Origin: Guadua angustifolia
Lineage: Eukaryota > Streptophyta > Magnoliopsida > Poales > Poaceae
Direction of reading: 5' to 3'
Assembly: GCA_036346375.1 (NCBI GenBank)
Contig: JAYEVE010000815.1
Coordinates: forward strand, 1-64,000
DNA length: 64,000 bases
Shown here: one piece after another, positions 53,890 to 64,000 of the stretch
Layout of the letters: every line of letters begins with the position of its first letter
Numbering within the stretch: position 1 is the stretch's first letter
The notes under the pieces: generated by a model
Seen by the model: the letters and a program-made list of their open reading frames with translations, nothing else
Told to the model about the DNA's origin: nothing
Databases searched by the model: none
Program-made: the position numbers and the translations under genes

Positions 53890-56312
53890 CGTAGGTTGGT
53901 ATGTTAACACCTTTGAGGAAAGTTCAAAAAGCGAGGGACCTAAGGAACAAAAGCGTTAAGCTTGCATTCTAACACGGAAAAGGGTGTTCCCGACCATATG
54001 GATCGCCAAGACGGGCACTTCCTTCTTCAGCGATCTTGCTTTGTAAACAGTGGCCGGGCAGAGTGGCCGAGTAATGCCTTAGGTTGAGAGGGTTACCGCT
54101 AGGAACGAGTAGCGGGTCAGGTCCGACCGTGTGAGTCATAGGAACTTAAGTATAAACCGTTCATCGCACTTGCGCACGGGAAAGAGAGTGTTCCCGACCA
54201 ACTATGGATCGCCTTACGGGCACTTCCTTCTCTGTGACACTACTTATGCTTAGTGATGCATTGGCGTGGTAAAAAGTGGCTGGGTTGAGAGGGTTACGCG
54301 CTAGGGAACCGAAGTAGCCGGTAGGGTCCATAGACAGTGTGAGTGTGTGAACTTATGGCCAGAGGTGCGTGGGGACCAAGTCGGAGTGCATTGCAGTGCT
54401 GAACTTCGGAGGGATGGAAGATTGGTCTTGAGAGCGAGAAAAAGTTTTAGGGATAGAATCGCCTTAACTTTTTTATTTCAAGTGTTGGAGCGTCGTGGCT
54501 ATTGGGCCCGTCGCTCAACCTTCCATCGAGACGGCGAAAATGGGCCTTTCACCACCTCGGGGCAGCTGCGGCCGTCGAACCTTCTTCGCTATGGCGGTGC
54601 GGCAGGTTCGACCCAGGGCGAAAGCAGGAGGTCGAGCCGCGCCTATCAGGCGGTGTCCTTCCGCCCCTGCCCGTCCGTCACATTTTAATGCCTGATGGGA
54701 GTGGAAAGGACCGTCTCATCGCGCTAAGCGTGGAGTTAATCTTGGCGTCGGCGCTTTGCTGTGCGGCGCGCAACTGGCCGCTCCGCCCGCCTCTCTATAA
54801 TCTGACATGGGGCGTGAAACGACCACGCCTAGCCATTCTTTTGGCCCGCCGTCTCCCTGCACTCATCTTCCAACCCTTTTGAAAAGCAAGATGGCGAGCG
54901 GCGCGATCTTTCGGTGATCGGAGGGCTGGCAAAAGGCCCCGCACCGATGCCGGATCGACTGCAGCCGTGGTGAGGGGCGGGCTCACCTTGCCATCGTCGA
55001 TATACGCATCTGGAATCCTCTTCGAGTGAGTTTCCTTGCTTAGCCTCGGGATGGCCGATTTCTTCTTCTTGATGTTAAGTTGCTTCTTCTCTCTTCAGTA
55101 ACCGGCTCGGGTTCCTTTGCCGCTTCATTGTGTCCCTTACCGGTGTTTGATGTGGGAGGTGAACGCATTGGAGCCACCTCCGTGCTCCCAAGCCGCCCGA
55201 GTAGTCCCTCGGTGGCAGGAGCAGTGCGGCCATGTTAGCGTGGATGGAGGCTTCCTGGCGTCAAGCCGCCGCGGCCGCCGCCCGAAGCGGAGGCATTGTG
55301 GCACAGGCTCGGGTATGGGCGGGAGGAGCTCACAGCGTGCGAGAGGTGTCGTCGCGGCAGGCTCGGGTGCGGCAGCAGGAAGAAGAGTGGCTAGGCTGCA
55401 CGAGGCCTGGTCCTCATGAGAACCTCCTCTCCATGCTCAAATCCGGCCCACGAGAGCATGGCCGGGAGCCTAGAGCCCTTTGGGGTGAGGTGAGCGAGCC
55501 GTTGGAAATCTTCTTGTCGCGATCGCCTCTGACCTCACCAGTGACGATGCCTGGCCGGCCTACCCAGCTGGGCGCTCCGCTCGAGGCGGGGAAGTCGCCG
55601 TCGATGTGGAAATCACGTGCTGGCTCTTCTGCCCGCGATGGCCGCGTCGACCCATTGTCGCGACCGTCGCTGGATCGAAGGGGCCTTGAGCGAAGTGAGC
55701 CAAAGTGCTGGGCGTGGCCCGAAGAGGTGGCGGGACTAGGCGGTGTCATCGTGGCGATGGATAGCTCACAGCAACAGCGCCTTTGTTTGAGAACCCTTGG
55801 GCGCCGCGTCTAACTTTTGCCTACATGTGATGTAATGTTTATACAATATGTATTTTGGGAACTTTGTTTGATATCTTGCATTTCCTTTGTGATGAGCACT
55901 TCATTGAATAGTACCGTAGTCCTTAGGAACCGTTGGGGTTGTTGGAGCGTGGAGTGGGCCTTCTTTACTTCGAGGAAGCATAAAGATAACAATAGACTTA
56001 ACACCCCAAAAGCGTATCCCGATTGACTATGGACCGCCCTTACGAACGGGCACTTCCTTCTCCATAAAGCACTACTGCATGGTAGGCTCTTTGGGCGTGG
56101 GTTGTATCACTTGGATCGAAAGGGTTACTGCTAGGGAGGTCGCGATAGCCGATCGAGGAACCGACTTGGGTGAGTATCACGAACAAGTAGCCCGAAAGTG
56201 GCGCATGAGGACCGAGGTGTGGTGTGCTGGCTGCATTTAGAACTTCGGGATTTGCCGGAGACGCAGGAATAAAGGAAAAGTTTTAGGGATAGAATCGCCT
56301 TAACTTCTCAAT
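53890..56312. repeat. dispersed direct repeats of about 250-320 bp in element F
   Basis: Copies at about 53,890-54,170, 54,171-54,480 and 55,990-56,312. Shared words in order are 'atggatcgcc', 'cgggcacttccttct', 'gagagggttac' and '(g)ctaggga', and for the last two copies AAAGTTTTAGGGATAGAATC. The third copy ends right after integrase of F, so the family of repeats brackets a 1.5-kb segment. Confidence 0.8.
54481..55820 (+). other. element F 3' region between repeats, unresolved
   Basis: Open frames on + (e.g. 55,232-55,813, ending SSQQQRLCLRTLGRRV) lie in GC-rich DNA. They could be further antisense exons or compositional. No motif supports a product. Confidence 0.3.
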
Positions 56313-56319
56313 ATTCCAT

Positions 56320-57394
56320 GCGTTAGATACAATGTTGCCATCGGCGTCTTTGAGTCGAAAGGTGCCGGGTCGAAGGACCTCCTGACGGTGAAGGGCCCTT
56401 CCACGGAAGGACAACTAATAGCTGTCCTTGTTGGACTGAACTTTGGCAGAGACAGTGTATATGCCAGAAGGACCGATCGCGGACTGGCTTATTGTGGTAA
56501 GCGGCTACGGCTGTTTTGGTACTTAGCCGTCGCGGACAGCCACATCGCGTCCTCGTCGAGGCTGGTCGATGGCGTCTTGTTGTGATTCGAGCCCCGTGCC
56601 TCGTCGAGGCTTGCAATCTCGTAGCGCCGTACTCGGTCGGTTAAGCGGGACGGCTTCAACACGAACACCATGAAGAATGGTGTAAACCCGATCGGCCAGG
56701 TCGATTAGTCGCGAGCTCGGCGAAGCGGAGCGCTTCGGCCACCCGTCGTCCACATAAATTTCTTGATCGGTGAAGATTGGCGGCAAAGGCCGGAGGATCA
56801 TGCCGTTAGCCCTTCGACACTGGCGTTGGTCGCGGATGGAGCTCTTTGCTGCCCGGTCGACACGGATGTTGAAATCGTCGCAGAACTCGAGAACTCTTTC
56901 CGTGAGCTGCGTTCGCTATCGGTGATGATGGAGTTCGGGACTCGAACCGATAAGCGATGTCCGGAAGAAGTTGGCTGCCGCACGGTGATGGTGGCGATAA
57001 ACCGCTTCTATCCATTTGATGAACTTGTCCGCATGACGGCGTGTGGGTCAAGCCCGGCGCCTTTTGAAGGGCCCAACCGGTCGAGTCCCCAAGCGGCGAA
57101 TAGCCATGTGATGGGAATAAATGCGCAAAGCTTTCTTATTGGAAGATGTCTGCCGAAAAGAAGCTGGCACCCGCCGGTCACGAACAATCTGCTTCGGCGT
57201 CGGCCCACGACGGTCGCCGATAAAACCAAGCGGAAGGCTTTCCCTACAAGGGACATGGCGGCCTTGCGTGGTGGCCGCGAGCGCGCCATGGATGTCGAGC
57301 GACATCGCTTCCCTTGGTCGCGAGAATGCGCCACGGAGAACTCCGGAGGAGCTCCTCTTGTAGAGGTCTTCTCCGACCAGGGCGAAGACCGCAC
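56320..57394 (-). pseudogene. element F integrase
   Basis: Minus-strand pieces in changing frames: PITWLFAAWGLDRLGPSKGA near 57,100, VPNSIITDS near 56,950, VYTILHGVRVEAVPLNRP near 56,690 and PWKGPSPSGGPSTRHLSTQR near 56,400. The order is that of the integrase core and C-terminal domain. Catalytic residues cannot all be placed because of indels. Confidence 0.75.
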
Positions 57395-57639
57395 GCGTCG
57401 GCGGTAGCGGGCCTTAGTTTGGTTGGCGAGGCGATCCGTCGATCGGCGGTCGATGAAGGGCTTCCTCGGTCGAAGTCGGCAAGCAACACGCCCGCGGCCC
57501 GACCAGATAGTTCGCGTCCGACCACTCGGCGGTCGAGGCAGTTCGCCCGGAGAATCGGTCGGCCGGGTGGGTCGAATCGGTCAGACGGAAGGTTGGTGAG
57601 GGAGACAAAGATCCCGGCGGGACCGGTCCTCTGCTAGAG

Positions 57640-58560
57640 GCGAGATTGGCTAGGTAGTCGGCTTCACCGTTGAAGCATCGGTAGCTATGGTGGCTTCGAA
57701 ACCCTTGAACCTCTCCTCGAGTTTGCGCACCTCCAAGTGATCTGTTGCCATGGGTGTCACGAGCTCAAGGCCTTCATGACTTAGTGGCGACAAGCTTGGG
57801 TCGCCGTGTATGTAGAGTCGGCCAGCGAGGTAATGTGATCGAGAGGCGTTGACTAGGGCCGTACTCGGCGTTGTTGGTTCCATCGAAAGAGTAGCCGGAT
57901 AAGCGTCTTTGGAGCTTGTTCGGCGGGAAACAATGATGACCCGACTGCTCCATTCTTGGTGTAGGACCCTTCAAGTACATCGTCGATGCTTCGGGTCTTC
58001 TACGCCGGTGGCGCTGAGCTTCAGTCCCTTTCGGTGGCGAATCGGCCAAGAACCTGCGACTTGATCACCGTCGCGAGGGCGTCACGATATGTCGTGGTCG
58101 TTGAGCTCGAGCTTGGCGATTCTTCGGCGTCCGCGATTCGCAGGACGATTCGCCGAAAGTGGCGAGGAGGTCACCTTAAGAGAGCGGTGTTGATCAGTAG
58201 TGGACGGCTTTCTCTTCGTGATGAGCACCGCGCCGAGCAATTTATGCACTGGTACAGAGCCTTAGACTCGGAGAGCACTTCACTGATGAAGTACACCGGC
58301 CGTTGTACTTTGAGCACATGGCCTTCTTCGGCTCGCTCCACAACAAGCGCCGCGCTGACGACCTGGGTCGTGGCGGCAATGTAGAGGAAGAAGCGGTTCC
58401 TCTGTGTCGGGGCGACCCGGCCGGATGTGGTCGAGAACACTCGGTTGGTGAGAGCTTCTGCGCTTCTACAGGTCTAGGATTGAAATGATCGGATTTCTTG
58501 AGTAGCTTGTAGAGTGGCATTCCTCGTTCATCAAGACGAGACCGAAAGCGACTCAAGGGT
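57640..58560 (-). pseudogene. element F RNase H and second RNase H
   Basis: LDERGMPLYKLLKKSDHF and FLYIAATTQVVSAALVVERA with PVYFISEVLSESKALYQ mark the first RNase H (about 58,560-58,170). ALVNASRSHYLAGRLYIHGD and EVRKLEERFKGFEATIA mark the second (about 57,880-57,650). Confidence 0.75.
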
Positions 58561-58613
58561 ACCAGGCATCTAGTTAAACACGGACCCCTTCGGAGTTGTC
58601 CACGGGCCCATCT

Positions 58614-59303
58614 TCATGATGTTTGAGATCTTCTCCCAATTGGCCGATGCGGCGCTCGAGATGATGAAGCCGAGTAGTTTTCCTTAGGGACCCAGCGCAT
58701 TTCTCGGGGGTTAAGCTTTATCTGAAACCTTCCGGAGGCTGCATAAAAGTCTCTTCTAAATCGGCGATGAATCGTCGGCCTTCTTAGTTTTGACGGCGAT
58801 GTCATCGGCGTCGCCTCGATATTCGACCTATTTGGTCATTGAAGCACGTTGCATACATCATTTGGTATGTAGCACCCGTTCTTTAGACCAAATGGCATAG
58901 TTACATATGAGCGAAGAGAACGGGTGATGAAAGAAGTCATGGTGGTCGAACTCTTTCATCACTATCTGGCGGTAGCGGTAGCATCCGGGAAGGATGAGGA
59001 TTCGCACCTGCGGTGGAGTCGACAACTTGGTCCATGCGAGGCAATGGAAAAGGATCCTTGGGACATGCCTTATTCAGGCCCGTGTAGTCAACACATTCTC
59101 CATTGCCCGGACTTACATTTTTACAAGACGGGGTTGGCTAGCCACTCGAGGGTGGCACACCTCTTTATAAACCTGCGGCCAAAAGTTTGGCGATCTCCCC
59201 CTATGATCTTGCGCTTCTCCTCGTCCAAGCGCGCAAGCATTAGGTGGCCGGCGTTAGGCGGTCGGATATTCAAGGAGTGCTCGGTGACCTCCTTGGGATG
59301 CAC
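58614..59303 (-). pseudogene. element F reverse transcriptase
   Basis: Starts MHPKEVTEHSLNIRPPNAGH and continues LARLDEEKRKIIGG and ATLEWLANPVL. After a gap with stops, LNPREMRWVPKENYSASSS resembles the LNP.KCVFGVP.GKLLGF segment after the catalytic motif. The YxDD box itself could not be read. Confidence 0.7.
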
Positions 59304-59415
59304 AGCATGTCGGAGGAGGCTTCCATGCGAAGAACATCTCGATTAGGCGCGGAAGAAGTCGACAGCGCGTCTTCTATTGGCGGGGCGTGGCTCCGACCCG
59401 CCGGTCTTGGCGAGA

Positions 59416-60311
59416 TCACGAGGATCGACGCGACCTCCTCCGTGTCCTCGGCGGACTTGAAGGATCCTGGCCCCGACTTGCCGGAGTCGAGGCGGACTCG
59501 GAGGTTTCCTCCGAGGTTTTCGAGCTTCGTGGGGACGCGATGGCGTCGGCCTTGACTTCATAGCTAACTTCTTCATGATTGTAGGTGAGCTGAAAAGACG
59601 AGGCCACGGTGATAACTCCCCGTGGTCCCGGCATCTTCAGCTTGAGGTAGGTGTAGTTGGGGACCGCCATGAACTTGGCATAGCATGGCCTCCCTATGAT
59701 GGCGTGGTAGGAGCCAGGAAACCCCATGACCTCGAAGGTGAGGGTCTTGGTGCGGAAGTTGTCGAGCTCCCGAAGGTGGCCAGGCGAGTCGATCTGCCCG
59801 TGAGTGGTCAAACTCGGCGGCTGGGGCGATCTGCGAGTGGAAAAGCGTCTTGCTCGGTCGAGCGGCGAGCGAGGATCCCCATTGCGTCGAGAGTCTCAAC
59901 ATACAGGATGTTGAGGCTACTGCCGCCGTCCATGAGCACCTTGGACAGGCGCTTTGGCCCCACAACGAGGGCCACAACCAGCGGATATCTCCCTGGTTGC
60001 GGAACTTGGTCGGGGTGGTCGGTTCGATCAAAGGTGATCGGAGACTCCGACCACCAGAGGTACCTGGGTGCTAGCCTCCCGGAAGGTGAGCTTGAGCCGC
60101 CGCTTGTCGGCGTAGCACGCCGGCCCACCGAAGATGATAAGACAGCCGTCGGGTTCGGGGAACTCGTCGTCCGCTTTCTTTTCCTCGGCATCTGGCGCCG
60201 AGTCTCACTTTTTCCCTTTGCCCCGCGTGGGGGCTTTGGAAATAAACGCCGAGGTCTCGCGGTCCTGTATTGCCCATGCCAATGAGTACCGTAATCACGG
60301 ACCTGGTCCAT
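59416..60311 (-). pseudogene. element F protease and linker
   Basis: SPITFDRTDHPDQVPQPGRY and KVLMDGGSSLNILYVETLDA carry an intact protease active-site word (DGGSSLNIL). The next frame reads YHAIIGRPCYAKFMAVPNYT and LKLKMPGPRGVITVA, the Tat linker to RT. Confidence 0.85.
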
Positions 60312-60339
60312 CCGCCAATTTTCTCGAAGTGGTCGGCGC

Positions 60340-61970
60340 TGCCGCTTCTAGCTAGGCGGCGAAGCGGTGCGCTAAATAAATAGCCTTGCTTCCCTTCGCT
60401 TCCGTTTAGCCGGCAAGGTCGGAGGGCACGGCGTCGGGACGGACTCCGCTTAGCCTTCCTTATCGAAGATGGCCCCACGGCCACCTCGCCGAAGGCGTGA
60501 TTGATGGCGATGTCGAAACTCCTTGGTGGTCTGGGCTTGCCACCTGACCAACTTGGACGAGCTTTGGAGGTGGTGCGTAGATGAAGCAGCTCAAGACGAC
60601 GTCGGCGTCGCAAATGTCGGGAGCTCGTTACATTGTTGGGAGAAAGCGCTGATGTAATCCGGAGAGTCTCCCTAGGCTGCTGCTGCAGCCTTAGTCGAGG
60701 AGTTCCAGCGGCTTGTATGTGCCACGGAAATTGCCACGACGAAGAGATTCTTCAGGTCGGCCAGTTCTGATGGTGTTTGCGGGTAGGTACTCGAGTCGGG
60801 GCTCGGCCGAGTCGCATGAGTAGATGGGGAATCTTGGATGATGAAAAGATCATCAGTAGCTCCCCTGCCCGCATCTTGGCCGATAATCTTCAACCGAACA
60901 AGGGGGTTTGTCGCCCGGTGTACTTGGTGATGTTGGCAGTGCGGAACTCGGCGGGAAATCGCGTTCGCGGATCCTGACGAATACTGAGGCCCGTGGCTGT
61001 CGGGGCTTGGGCTGCAGTTGTGGCGCCATCCATTGTCCCGACCCGCGATCGGGCGCCTCATCCATCACCCTCCTCTGCGCCTCGAGGGTGTCGCAGACGC
61101 ATGGCAGCATCACCCAGTATTTGGTGCACCAGAGTCTGTGAGGCCCTAGGAGGCTGCTTTCGAGGGCAGCGCCCGTCTTCGCTGGACCCAGCGGGTCCCA
61201 GCTGCTTTTATGGCTCCGAGTGGCTCGAAAAGCCCCAGTGATGGGCCGAGCCTTGCATGTCTTGCTGCAGCGTACGCTCCTGACCGGAGGTTCGGTGCGT
61301 GGCCTTGGCCTTGGTCTCTGGCTCGGGGATCTTGCGAGGCGGCATTCTTCTGCAGCGACATTTTAGGCGGGCGTGGGGAAGAACGGAGACCGTCGGACCC
61401 TCGGCTGTTGATCTTGGACTGGCGTGCGCTTGCGCAGCAGCTCGAAGCGATGTGAGGCTTCGAGTGGCTGTTGCTCAGTCGGCACTCGAGTTTGTCAGTG
61501 GGCCTTCGAGCCTCGGCTATTCGCGATCTTCTTTGAAGCTCGGTGGCGAGCACGAGGCTCTCCTCCGCCTCCTGCGCCTCGCGCGTCAGGCGGCGATTCA
61601 CAGACTTACGGGGTCGGCGGGTAAGGCCACTTTGCCATGTTGCACTCGCGAAATCAACTTCGTCAGACTTGTAACTCCGTCCGGAGGCTGGAGTAGTGGT
61701 GGAGGAAACCTCCGGCAATTAAGTGGATGAGGCTAGCGCATAGCCGGCCATCACCATGAACCGCGAAACTGCGGGAGGCGGCGTCACCGCCCAGCTAAGC
61801 TCACAGCAGCACTGCCGCCGAGATGGCCTTGGCGACGAACTCGGCGTCGGGGTCGCGATAGGAGCACCTGGCGGAAGTCGCCCGAAAGCGTCAGCGGATT
61901 GAGTCGAGCTCAATGAGCCTGGTCTCGAGGTGAGCGAGGCACGAGCACTGAGCTCTCCTGGCCGGAGGTG
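60340..61970 (-). pseudogene. element F gag region (strongly decayed)
   Basis: From the primer-site side to the protease, short frames on - give S/R/P-rich pieces (60,672-61,061 and 61,146-61,718) without a clear capsid core. Position is the main reason for the call. A word resembling FEKIGGWTRSVI near 60,330 may be the knuckle area. Confidence 0.4.
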
Positions 61971-62069
61971 GCGCAATCGAGGCCGAAGCGAATCCGGCTC
62001 CTCGGCGCAAATCTTGCCGTCATGGTGAAAAGAAAGCCATCAAGGAAGCAAGTGGGAATCCGGAGATGA

Positions 62070-62101
62070 TGATGCCATGACGCCCCTACCGGGCGCATAG
62101 C
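62070..62101 (-). promoter_or_regulatory. primer binding site region of element F
   Basis: On -, directly after the 5' LTR, GCTATGCGCCCGGTAGGGGC resembles the TTGGCGCGCCAGGTAGGGG site seen in element E, with several changes. Confidence 0.5.
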
Positions 62102-63163
62102 TGTTGGTGTTTATTGAAACAAGCAAGTAAATTTGTAAGTCTAGGGGCGTGTTCCTCTCCTTGAATGGTTGACTCGAGAGGCAGATGTATCTTGGTTCGG
62201 GCGAGCGTCCCTACTTCCAGTTCGTGTGGTGGTTATGTATTGCTCGGGGTGCGATGGACTACCGCGTTACAGCGCGAAGCAAAAGGGCTTGCTTTGATCG
62301 CCTCGTCAGAGTGAAAGGAACAAGCGAGATGTGCTTTGGGAGCCATATGCTTGTAAGCGCTCCGATCCCCCTCCCTGAGGGTTCTGCCTCCCTTTATATA
62401 GGTGGAGGGAGCAGGTTACACTGGAGTTTGGAAGAGAAAAGTAGGGGTGAGATATGTCAAGTCCGGTCTTGATCTGGTATTGTCGAGCTCTGTGTATCCC
62501 ACGTCCGGATTAGTGAACCTTGTTGTGACGTTCGTCCGGCCTTGCGCTGCTCTCTGCACTTGCAGAATCTTGCCGTCGTTCTGTGTGCTCTAAGCGTCGC
62601 CTCGGGAGGCAGCGTCTCTCCATTGTGCATGCCAGGGGTGAAGGGATTGGCGCTTGACTTTGGCGGCCCCAGCCTTGGGAAGGCCTTTGCCCTAGCATGG
62701 CCGTCGTGTTCGAGGCGGTGACCCGGCTCGAAGTCGACCAGTGACGTGGCGGAGGTGGTTAGTCGAGACTCGTTAGGGCTAACTTGAGGTCAAGTCGGTC
62801 TGGGCGCTGGCAGCACGAGGCGGTCGGGGCCCTCTGGTCTTGCTTGGAGCCTGCGGCTAGGTCGAACTCATGGGGCGCCCGGAGCCTCTGGCAGTCAGCG
62901 CCTGGTGGGCATGATCGAGGCCGAGGATCCTTCGTGGCCCAACGAGGCCTTCGGCCAGAGCCGGGCCTAAGACGACCCATTTGGCGTTCTGTCCAATATT
63001 CAGTGATAATCCCATCTGTGAGGGGCGGAGACTTTGGTAATATCCCTCCGATTACTCGCCTTATTGCCAATCTCGCCGCCATGTCCAAATGACTGAGAGA
63101 GAAACGATCTTGAAATAGATGTATACCTTACTGTGGGGTACCCCCTCGTATGAGTATTCGTCA
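62102..63163 (-). repeat. element F 5' LTR
   Basis: 1,062 bases aligned to 45,173-46,279. Regions such as CCTACTTCCAGTTCGTGTGG and GGCCCAACGAGGCCTTCGGC are identical, while other parts have many short deletions relative to the 3' LTR. Followed by TSD GGATG. Confidence 0.9.
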
Positions 63164-63252
63164 GGATGACAGATAGGGGCTTTTTGTCCTGGTTCGGACC
63201 TCTCGCTATGGAGATAACAGCCCTACATCCAGTGGTTTGACTAATATCCTCC

Positions 63253-63504
63253 AACTGTACTTTACTGTGGTTATTTGTCCTTGCAAGGTACAGTTAGGAC
63301 AGAAGTATGTGAAACATCATGATTCATGAGCTAGTGTTCAGCTCGTACTTGTAGGGTGTTTTGATCACACAAAACCTGATTGCTTGCTAATGGCTTCTGT
63401 GTTAAGTGAAGGCTTCCATCTCCTACTCTAATTCTGTTCGTGCTGTTCTGCAACTTTAATTTGTCTAGTCTAATGCAAGAGAAATAGCTAATAGAAGAGC
63501 CACT
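63253..63504. other. unassigned sequence beyond relic H
   Basis: Contains a short palindrome (AACTGTAC at 63,253 with GTACAGTT at about 63,288). No BRCA1-like exon, LTR of element E or other gene is seen. Confidence 0.4.
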
Positions 63505-63562
63505 CGGAAGCAAGAGATTAAAAATAGAATATACGGAAGCAAGAGATTAAAAATAGAATATG
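63505..63562. repeat. 29-bp tandem duplication next to a SINE
   Basis: CGGAAGCAAGAGATTAAAAA at 63,505 is repeated exactly at 63,534; the 29-base units differ only at the last base. The second unit contains the left TSD of the SINE. Confidence 0.9.
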
Positions 63563-63767
63563 GGTGAGAGCTCAGCTCAGCTGGCCAGCTGGTGAAGCGC
63601 TTCAGCGCCATGAAGCCTGCTCGCGTTCGAGGATCGACGTGGACGCCTCACGAGCCGGGTGCAAGCCGGGGTGTGCTCGTGCGCGTGTGTATAGTATGTA
63701 TGTTTTTTAACTCGAATGTTGTTCTTCTTTTTAATAAATAATAGAGTTCCTTGCCATTTGTTTTAGA
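63562..63767 (+). mobile_element. tRNA-derived SINE with 13-bp TSD
   Basis: Flanked by AAAAATAGAATAT at 63,549-63,561 and 63,768-63,780. The head has AGCTCAGCTGGCCAGCTGG (tRNA D-arm/A-box-like, about 63,575) and GCGTTCGAGGA (B-box-like, 63,623-63,633). The 3' part is T-rich (TTTTTTAACTC ... TTCTTCTTTTTAATAAATAA). Length about 206. No coding. The structure fits a plant tRNA-derived SINE; the family is not named. Confidence 0.75.
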
Positions 63768-63780
63768 AAAAATAGAATAT

Positions 63781-64000
63781 AGGTGTGACACGACCTGCGA
63801 TTCACTAAGCTAAACCAAGTTAGTCAAGTCAAAAGTACAGAAACTTTATAAAAATAAAGGACAGACTGACAAAAGCGTATAGATCAACGCAGTAAGCTAC
63901 TTCTATAATGTATAACTATATACTAGAAAGTAAAATCATGCATTAGCGCTCTAATTTTGCTAGTCTCATTCAATACTAGTCTGTTTTGTTTATTACTGAA
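63781..64000. other. intergenic, nothing recognised
   Basis: AT-rich end of the window. Confidence 0.4.

Larger units (their letters stand above)
45173..63163 (-). mobile_element. element F: large Tat-lineage gypsy retrotransposon (minus strand)
   Basis: An 18.0-kb element with LTRs of 1,107 and 1,062 bases and TSD GGATG, inserted in relic H. On - it holds decayed gag, protease, RT, RNase H, second RNase H and integrase (about 61,700-56,300). A long 3' region follows with repeats, an inserted AT-rich relic (about 48,190-50,140) and, on +, an antisense PF04195-like gene. The polypurine tract on - is CGGCCCCGGGGGCTAC, just before the 3' LTR at 46,279. Every domain is broken by many small indels. 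Confidence 0.9.
45034..63252 (-). mobile_element. relic H: inverted B-family LTR fragment split by element F
   Basis: 45,034-45,172 is the reverse complement of the end of the element B LTR (TGTCGACGATTCGGGAA, CGAGCTTACTT.TTGAATGAGG, AGGGCCCCTTTTC). The match resumes on the other side of F at 63,169-63,252 (AGGGGCTTTTTGTCCTGGTT, GAGATAACAGCCCTAC.TCCAG). The two pieces are consecutive in the B LTR. About 220 bases of an LTR of ~800 remain. No primer site lies beyond 45,034, so it is the outer end of a solo or 3' LTR. Confidence 0.8.

Noticed and set aside
60071..60613. 180-codon minus-strand frame in element F taken as a separate gene
   Set aside because: It overlaps the gag-protease junction of F and has no independent domain; it is part of the decayed polyprotein region.
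63331..63513. Minus-strand frame near the window end as an upstream BRCA1-like exon
   Set aside because: No resemblance to the RING, PHD or BRCT parts and no good splice signals in the right phase.

Overview
The window looks like nuclear DNA of a grass (Poaceae). It is dominated by nested LTR retrotransposons of plant lineages: Tat-type Ty3/gypsy elements with a second RNase H and an antisense PF04195-type gene, and one Ty1/copia element. There are also hAT and other MITE-like elements, a tRNA-derived SINE, and two exons of a plant BRCA1-like gene. No rRNA, tRNA gene, CRISPR array or organellar block was recognised. The grass assignment rests on repeat style and gene content; the species cannot be named from sequence alone.

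Layout. 1-3.4 kb: foldback repeat, degenerate T-rich minisatellite, a 205-bp duplication and a relic LTR. 3,407-21,320: element A, with 469/473-bp LTRs, TSD CGAGA and no coding capacity. It is split at 7,037-19,399 by element B, a Tat-lineage gypsy element with ~0.8-kb LTRs and TSD CTTAT. B has gag-pol on + and a multi-exon antisense gene on -. 21.3-30.4 kb: relic copia-like LTR with a reverse iMet primer site, a 500-bp hAT MITE (TSD CCCTAGCT), small exon-like pieces, an orphan GC-rich ORF and a copia 3' end. 31.0-32.6 kb: a large LTR-like block. 33,049-38,280: the last two coding exons of a BRCA1-like gene on -, whose intron carries copia element D (33,389-38,096, TSD GTCAA). 38.4-45.0 kb: gypsy element E with decayed gag-pol and no visible 3' LTR. 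45,034-63,252: a relic inverted B-family LTR (H) split by element F (45,173-63,163, TSD GGATG). F is a minus-strand Tat element with ~1.1-kb LTRs, tandem repeats, an inserted AT-rich relic and its own antisense PF04195 gene on +. The end of the window holds a SINE with a 13-bp TSD.

How it fits together. Insertion order can be read from the TSDs: A, then B inside A; H, then F inside H; D inside a short BRCA1 intron. All retrotransposon pol genes carry stops or frameshifts, so none looks autonomous now. The most unusual signals are the spliced antisense genes inside B and F, and the BRCA1-like intron that grew from about 88 bp to 4.8 kb by one copia insertion. Coordinates of decayed coding domains are approximate. 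LTR and TSD boundaries of A, B, D, F, the hAT MITE and the SINE were checked base by base.
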